Origin: JAHEDH01 sp965364515
Lineage (GTDB): Bacteria; Actinomycetota; Acidimicrobiia; Spongiisociales; ZC4RG35
Reading direction: 5' to 3'
NCBI GenBank assembly: GCA_965364515.1
Contig: CBDTXZ010000117.1
Coordinates: forward strand, 1-9,480
Length of the DNA: 9,480 bases
The notes beneath the pieces were generated by a model. The model was not told where the DNA came from. It ran no database searches and worked only from the letters and a program-made list of their open reading frames with translations. Shown here piece by piece: positions 5,817 through 9,480 of the stretch (its first letter is position 1; each line of letters begins with the position of its first letter). A program made the translations under genes and the position numbers.

Positions 5817-5877
5817 GACCCGCACAACACTATTGAATCGTGGTCCGCCCGGTGCCGAACCGAGCGCAGCCGACGGA

Positions 5878-6483
5878 TCAGGCGAAGGGCGAGCTCATCG
5901 TCGGTGTTTCGGATCCGTGGAGGTGCGCCCGCCGAGCGTTCGAGTGCGCCTCGTACAACCGCATTCTCAACCGGTTGTTCTGACCCAGAGGCATGTGCTC
6001 GTCGAGGGTGTTGCCGATGTTGAAACGAAGCAGGTTCGGCCACTCCGAGGGCGGTCCGAAGTCCGAGATCGTCTGCTCGAGCCCCGTTGCCGGGAATTGG
6101 AGTCCACCGATGGGGAACACGGGGTTCAGGCGCTCGTCCCATCGCAACTCTCCATCTTCGACGGTTCGGATCGGTCCCGGCGTGCCCGCCCGAGTCGCGA
6201 CCTGGATGGAGAATCGGAACGAGATGTCCCGGCCGCCGTCTGCGAACCACGCCTCGACCTCCTTCGCCTGATGGGCTGCGCAGTGCCTGTCAGGCGGCGG
6301 GGTGATCGGGTGGTCCTGTTCCGGTTCCAGATGCCATTTCGCGGCGGCGTCGCCGGGCCGGTACGGGAGGAGCGACCCGTATCTCGTGCCGAACGGCCCA
6401 GTCGTGATCTCCTGTTTGGCGTATGCGTTGAAGGACCTGATGTTCCGACCCATCAACCGAGCGGCCGTCTTCACACCGGCCAT
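5878..6483 (-). CDS. Catalase-family (y4iL-like) protein, N-terminally truncated
   Basis: About 201 residues that match only the C-terminal part of the catalase-like heme-protein family typified by rhizobial y4iL. In order: FGTRYGSLLPYRPGDAAAKW (31-50) corresponds to the family's YWSxTPYRxGxxAVK segment. Residues 88-98 (ISFRFSIQVAT) begin a strand leading to the WDERLNPVFPIGGLQFP element. WPNLLRFNIGNTLDEHMPLG then matches the NLSFxPWHxLPEHRPLG signature. R173-x-x-x-Y177 fits the spacing of the proximal heme-ligand Tyr motif. The N-terminal half, which carries the distal catalytic His and Asn in catalases (His in a HAKG-like motif), is absent. The divergent phosphotransferase gene starts at 6557, leaving no room for it. 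The start is uncertain: ATG 6483 and ATG 6453 both lack a ribosome binding site. It could be a decayed remnant or a shortened heme-binding protein without catalase activity. Confidence 0.68.
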   Translation of the reverse strand: MAGVKTAARLMGRNIRSFNAYAKQEITTGPFGTRYGSLLPYRPGDAAAKWHLEPEQDHPITPPPDRHCAAHQAKEVEAWFADGGRDISFRFSIQVATRAGTPGPIRTVEDGELRWDERLNPVFPIGGLQFPATGLEQTISDFGPPSEWPNLLRFNIGNTLDEHMPLGQNNRLRMRLYEAHSNARRAHLHGSETPTMSSPFA

Positions 6484-6520
6484 AGGACGACCCGGTGGTC
6501 CGTGTCCTCGAGTGCGCCGA

Positions 6521-6548
6521 TTGCGGGTCGAGCCGAGACTGGCAGAAT
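6521..6548 (+). promoter_or_regulatory. Candidate promoter of the phosphotransferase gene
   Basis: TTGCGG (6521-6526), a 16-bp spacer and CAGAAT (6543-6548) resemble a sigma-70-type promoter. The -10 box ends 8 bases before the ATG at 6557, and there is no Shine-Dalgarno sequence, so the transcript may be leaderless. The -10 match is 4 of 6, hence modest confidence. Confidence 0.35.
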
Positions 6549-6556
6549 CCCTCCTC

Positions 6557-7522
6557 ATGAAGGCGTGGGAAGAACTCACCGAGCGCGGCAAGCTCCGAAG
6601 GCTGCGTGCCGTCGCCGGCTCGGCATTGGAGGCATACGACGTCGACGTCGAGCGGATGTCGTTGATCGGGGGATTCGTCAACGCGCTCTTCCGGATCGAC
6701 ACCCCTGACGGGCCCTTGGCCTTGCGAGTCGACCTGATGCAGGAGCACTCTGATTCCGATGCCGAGCTCGAGTTGGAGTGGCTCGAGTCGCTTGCGGGCC
6801 ATGTCAACGTCGGTTCCCCGATCCGGACGGCCGATGGAGCCCTGTTCACCCACGCCGTCGGAGAGGGAGTTCCGGACGCTCGACGATGCGTGCTGTTCAC
6901 CTGGGTCCCCGGTGTCCCGCTCGCCGACAGGATCGATCCGAGCCTGTTCGAATCGTACGGACGTCTCTCCGCTCAACTCCATCTTCACGGAGCCGAGCAC
7001 CGACCTCGACGGCGTCCGATGGTCTGGGATCGTGTCTCCTACTTCGCCGAAGACGTCGATCCCGTCGTCTACCACCGGCTCGAGCACGTAAGCAGCTTCC
7101 CACCGGGTGGGCTGGAGGTGGTCGAGCAGGCCATGGCGATGGTCGAACCGAGGCTGGCGGCGGTGACCGAGCGCCAGATCGTCCACGGTGATCTGCACGT
7201 CTGGAACGTCCACGCCAGGGGCCGGGAGCTGTGGGCGCTCGACTTCGAGGACATCATGTGGGGCTCCCGCGCCCAGGACATCGCCATCAGTCTCTACTAC
7301 TTCGACGATCGCCCCGACCGGAACGAGCTCGTCTCGGCGTTTCGGGCCGGATACGAACGGTTGGCCCCGTGGCCGACCGACGACGCCGAGCTGGCCGTCT
7401 TCATGGCGGCCCGCCGGCTGATGTTCGTCAACTACGTCTTCAACATCGACATGCCGGACCGCGAGGAGTTCCTGGTGAAGTCGGTTCAACGCTTGCGCCT
7501 CTTCCTCGATCGGAATGGCTGA
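6557..7522 (+). CDS. APH/choline-kinase-fold phosphotransferase
   Basis: A 321-residue protein of the aminoglycoside phosphotransferase superfamily (PF01636-type), which transfers the ATP gamma-phosphate to small-molecule or protein hydroxyls. The N-lobe has the strand-loop SLIGGFVNALFRID (35-48) and LALRV (54-58), with Arg in the usual lysine region, as is frequent in this family. The catalytic loop is H210-G-D212-L-H-V-W-N217, with D212 as presumed base and N217 as metal ligand. D229 in LDFED is the second metal ligand, the counterpart of the DFG aspartate. The segment GSRAQDIAISLYYF that follows is the usual continuation. All key residues are present, so it is probably active. The frame is open upstream to 6302, but that part overlaps the divergent catalase-like gene, so the ATG at 6557 is chosen. 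Antibiotic resistance should not be assumed; the substrate is unknown. Confidence 0.87.
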   Translation: MKAWEELTERGKLRRLRAVAGSALEAYDVDVERMSLIGGFVNALFRIDTPDGPLALRVDLMQEHSDSDAELELEWLESLAGHVNVGSPIRTADGALFTHAVGEGVPDARRCVLFTWVPGVPLADRIDPSLFESYGRLSAQLHLHGAEHRPRRRPMVWDRVSYFAEDVDPVVYHRLEHVSSFPPGGLEVVEQAMAMVEPRLAAVTERQIVHGDLHVWNVHARGRELWALDFEDIMWGSRAQDIAISLYYFDDRPDRNELVSAFRAGYERLAPWPTDDAELAVFMAARRLMFVNYVFNIDMPDREEFLVKSVQRLRLFLDRNG

Positions 7523-7535
7523 GCCATGCAGGGGG

Positions 7536-7565
7536 TGCGAGCCGATGGGTTCGCGAAATCTCGCA
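7536..7565 (+). terminator. Weak hairpin after the phosphotransferase gene
   Basis: TGCGAG (7536-7541) and CTCGCA (7560-7565) can pair across an 18-nt loop, 14 nt past the stop codon. The stem is short and there is no U-tract. The 215-bp gap up to the next gene otherwise holds only a possible -10 box, TAAGGT (7611-7616), with no matching -35. Confidence 0.25.
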
Positions 7566-7737
7566 GTGATCGGCACGGTATTTCACAGTCAGGCTTCTCC
7601 TCGATCGTCATAAGGTGAGTGGCGAGAGGCGCATGGAAGTGCGACCCGGGTCCGGTTCACCAGGACGGTGGGAGCGCAGCATCAAGACCTGAGGTGTTGT
7701 GACTCCTGTGCGCACGTGCACACAGACTGGAGGTCTC

Positions 7738-8763
7738 ATGAGCACCATCTTGCGACGGCTTCTCACCGTCATCCTGTCCCTCGGGCTGATGCTGTCGACG
7801 GCAGCGGGCGCATCAGGCGAGGAGTTCACCAGCCCGCTGTTCGGCCTCGACGTCGCACCCAACGGCGATCTGCTGGTCGCCGACTCCGGCATCGGAATCC
7901 ACGTGTATTCGGACGGCGCGATCGAAAGCACGATCTCGTTGCCGTTGGTGACCGACGTGAGCGCACTCGGTGTGGGCTCGATGTGGGCGACGACCACCGG
8001 CGATGACCCCGAGGAAAACAGCGGTCAGGCAATCTGGCGAGTGGCAAACGGGCGGGCCCACATGGTGGCCAACCTGTACGCGTACGAGGACGACAACGAC
8101 CCCGACGGGGCCGGTGTCGATTCGAACCCGTTCGACGTTCAGTCGCTCGGCGGCAACGCCGCACTCGTCGTCGACTCCGGCGGCAACGATCTCCTGAGGG
8201 TCGCCCGAAACGGAGACATCGATCTCCTGGCGGTGTTCCCAGACGAGGTGGTCTCGACCAGCGACCTCAAGTCGCTCGCGGGATGCCCGGCCGGACCCGA
8301 GTTCCCGTGCCTGCTGCCCGACGCGTTGCCCGCGCAGGCGGTCCCGACCAGTGTGGCCATCGGGCCGGATGGCTGGTATTACGTCGGCGAGCTCAAGGGC
8401 GTCCCGGCACCGTTCAACGAATCGCGAATCTGGCGAGTCTCGCCCGATGCGAGTGGAGCGGCCTGCCCGAGCGTCGACTGCGAGTTGGTGTTCGACGGTG
8501 GGTTCACGTCGATCATCGATCTGGCTTTCGATGCCGATGGCGACCTTCTCGTTGCGGAACTCGACGAGGCCAGCTGGGCCGCAGTAGAGATCCTCATGGC
8601 GCCGACAGGTGGAACGGTCAACTCGTGTGACCTGGCCACCCAGAGCTGTGTAGAGGTCGCCACCGGCATTCCGATCCTGACTGCGATCGCAGCCGACGGA
8701 GGCCTGTGGGCGACGGAGAACGCCCTGATTCCCGGTCTCGCGGGTGTCATCGAAGTGCCGTGA
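7738..8763 (+). CDS. Secreted ScyD/ScyE-family beta-propeller protein
   Basis: A 341-residue exported protein. Residues 1-25 form a signal peptide: a basic start (two Arg at 6-7), a hydrophobic core TVILSLGLMLS, and an AGA cleavage site before Ser26, with no lipobox Cys. The mature part has beta-propeller blades with NHL/SMP-30-like cores. These are GLDVAPNGDLLVAD (36-49), NPFDVQSL with VVDSGGNDLLRV (130-155), VPTSVAIGPDGWYYVGEL (202-219), IIDLAFDADGDLLVAEL (259-275) and the closing LTAIAADGGLWATENAL (314-330). These blade motifs are those of the ScyD/ScyE family, named from the cyanobacterial scytonemin cluster but widespread in actinobacteria with unknown function. Six Cys form three close pairs (183/191, 243/248, 297/304), which could make disulfides in loops outside the cell. 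GGAGG (7729-7733) supports the ATG at 7738 over a GTG at 7699. No scytonemin genes are nearby. Confidence 0.87.
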   Translation: MSTILRRLLTVILSLGLMLSTAAGASGEEFTSPLFGLDVAPNGDLLVADSGIGIHVYSDGAIESTISLPLVTDVSALGVGSMWATTTGDDPEENSGQAIWRVANGRAHMVANLYAYEDDNDPDGAGVDSNPFDVQSLGGNAALVVDSGGNDLLRVARNGDIDLLAVFPDEVVSTSDLKSLAGCPAGPEFPCLLPDALPAQAVPTSVAIGPDGWYYVGELKGVPAPFNESRIWRVSPDASGAACPSVDCELVFDGGFTSIIDLAFDADGDLLVAELDEASWAAVEILMAPTGGTVNSCDLATQSCVEVATGIPILTAIAADGGLWATENALIPGLAGVIEVP

Positions 8764-8770
8764 ATCCGAG

Positions 8771-8800
8771 GTTGGCTGGGACTCGACGGTCCCAGCCAAC
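8771..8800 (+). terminator. Strong hairpin terminator of the propeller gene
   Basis: GTTGGCTGGGAC (8771-8782) and GTCCCAGCCAAC (8789-8800) form a perfect 12-bp stem with a 6-nt loop, starting 7 nt after the stop codon. No T-run follows, which is typical of high-GC actinobacterial terminators. Confidence 0.8.
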
Positions 8801-8820
8801 CGATCTTCCCGAGCCGATCG

Positions 8821-8883
8821 AACGGTTGATTGCCGTTGGTGCTGCCATGGAGCCTCGCCCACCGCACGTCCGAGGCAACCGTT
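8821..8883. repeat. Spaced 8-bp inverted repeat between convergent genes
   Basis: AACGGTTG (8821-8828) and CAACCGTT (8876-8883) are exact reverse complements separated by 47 bp, between the two terminator hairpins. They could add a third stem or mark a small structured RNA. No ORF or other signal is visible. Confidence 0.35.
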
Positions 8884-8886
8884 TGG

Positions 8887-8932
8887 GACTCGCCCGGTGC
8901 CGACTCGGGTCGGAATCCGGGCCGGGCGAGTC
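8887..8932 (-). terminator. Hairpin terminator of the MDR dehydrogenase gene
   Basis: GACTCGCCCGG (8887-8897) and CCGGGCGAGTC (8922-8932) form a perfect 11-bp stem. Its loop contains a second small hairpin, CCGAC-TCGG-GTCGG (8900-8913). It begins 5 nt beyond the dehydrogenase stop codon on the minus strand, so it is placed to end that transcript, and being symmetrical it may also stop read-through from the plus strand. Confidence 0.75.
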
Positions 8933-8937
8933 GCGAT

Positions 8938-9480
8938 CTACGTGCCGGTGGTCAGCACCACCTTGCCGGCGTAGCCACCCTGTTCCATCAGCCGGTGTGC
9001 TCGTGCCGCCTCCCGCAGCGGAATGCGGTCGGCCACCACGGGATCGATCTTTCCGGCCGCCAGGTAGTCCAGGAGTTCGGTCATCGTGCGGCGATACCAG
9101 GCGTTCTCGCCGCCTGCCATCGTGCCGGCGTTCGCCATCATCGGCGCATGTCTTCCGTCCGGGATCAGCGACACCAGGAACCGCATCGCCAGGGATGCCG
9201 GGATGACGCCCATCCCCTTCCGTGACGTGGCCGCCACCCCGAACCAGACCAGACGTCCGCCTGTGCGGAGCGCTCGATACGAGCGCCACAGCTGGCTCCA
9301 CCCGCCGATCGGGTCGAATACGGCGTCCACACCTTCGCCCGTGAGCTCTCTGATGCGCTCGACGAAGTCCTCGTGGCGGTAGTCGATGGGTGTGGCTCCC
9401 AGCTTCTCCACCAGTTCGTGATTGTGCTTCGAGGCGGTGCCGTACATCTCGAGGCCGGCCAGCCTGCCGAGTTCGAGGAG
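8938..9480 (-). CDS. Zinc-type/quinone oxidoreductase-like MDR dehydrogenase, C-terminal part
   Basis: The last 180 residues of a medium-chain dehydrogenase/reductase of the quinone-oxidoreductase-like subgroup. The gene runs off the right edge, so the N-terminal catalytic domain is not visible. What remains is the second half of the Rossmann fold and the C-terminal return. It includes the end of the first nucleotide-binding helix (LLELGRLAG), a MYGTASKHNHELVEKLGATPIDYR strand-helix element, GVDAVFDPIGG, the glycine-rich GGRLVWFGVAA strand, and the closing AARAHRLMEQGGYAGKVVL, which is highly typical of the family. NADPH is the usual cofactor. No cysteine-based structural zinc site falls in the visible part, as expected for the zinc-free quinone reductase branch. 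The substrate cannot be inferred. Confidence 0.9.
   Translation of the reverse strand, partial: LLELGRLAGLEMYGTASKHNHELVEKLGATPIDYRHEDFVERIRELTGEGVDAVFDPIGGWSQLWRSYRALRTGGRLVWFGVAATSRKGMGVIPASLAMRFLVSLIPDGRHAPMMANAGTMAGGENAWYRRTMTELLDYLAAGKIDPVVADRIPLREAARAHRLMEQGGYAGKVVLTTGT

Noticed and set aside
6484..6900. N-terminal extension of the catalase-like frame up to 6900
   Set aside because: The upstream residues are low-complexity Ser/Arg/Thr sequence antisense to the phosphotransferase and show none of the catalase N-terminal motifs.
6557..7522. Reading the phosphotransferase as an aminoglycoside resistance gene
   Set aside because: Only the superfamily catalytic motifs are visible. No resistance-specific signature or mobile context is present, and most family members act on other substrates.
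6290..7576. Long minus-strand open frame (428 codons) opposite the phosphotransferase
   Set aside because: It is the antisense of a gene with intact kinase motifs, its translation shows no recognisable domain, and it overlaps the start of the catalase-like gene in another frame. Long antisense frames are common at this GC content.
7813..8862. Minus-strand open frame of 349 codons opposite the propeller gene
   Set aside because: It is a shadow of the ScyD/ScyE-type gene, has no domain or ribosome binding site, and crosses the 12-bp terminator stem.
1..9480. tRNA, rRNA, insertion sequence, prophage or attachment-site signals
   Set aside because: None was seen: no transposase or integrase frame, no terminal inverted repeats flanking a gene, and no cloverleaf-like or rRNA sequence recognised.

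Overview
The window is GC-rich, bacterial and densely coded on both strands. Two F420-type (Ddn-like) reductases, a ScyD/ScyE-type secreted propeller and several start codons that lack a Shine-Dalgarno sequence but sit just after a TAnnnT box suggest an actinobacterium, possibly of the Acidimicrobiia. The class is an inference; no rRNA or marker gene is present.

Layout. Positions 8-1008 (minus) hold a cupin protein and, upstream of it, a small membrane protein preceded by a 13-codon mini-ORF. A divergent promoter region with a perfect palindrome separates these from a plus-strand Ddn-like protein (1080-1496). Positions 1562-6483 form a block of five minus-strand genes. In transcription order they are: an N-terminally short catalase-family protein (y4iL-like), an 866-residue protein joining a class III nucleotidyl cyclase domain to about 15 pentatricopeptide-like repeats, a second Ddn-like protein, a six-helix membrane protein and a DUF1801 protein. 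Gaps are 64-99 bp and several genes appear to have their own start signals, so a single operon is not established. Divergently, 6557-7522 encodes an APH/choline-kinase-fold phosphotransferase and 7738-8763 a secreted beta-propeller. The right edge (8938-9480, minus) is the C-terminal half of a quinone-oxidoreductase-like MDR dehydrogenase. Between these last two convergent genes lie two strong hairpins, one for each transcript.

The standout is the cyclase-repeat protein at 3204-5804. Its repeats have the PPR pattern (TFNTLIARAP, then A-x-x-LL-x-x-M, then GVxPD) but keep a strict 32-residue period instead of 35, with one repeat of 31. The cyclase domain keeps both metal aspartates and the base-selecting Lys/Asp pair, but has Arg where the transition-state Asn is expected. 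PPR arrays are typical of eukaryotic organelle RNA-binding proteins and uncommon in bacteria, and I know of no described cyclase fusion of this kind. The remaining genes look like ordinary redox, membrane and accessory functions, with no evident shared pathway.
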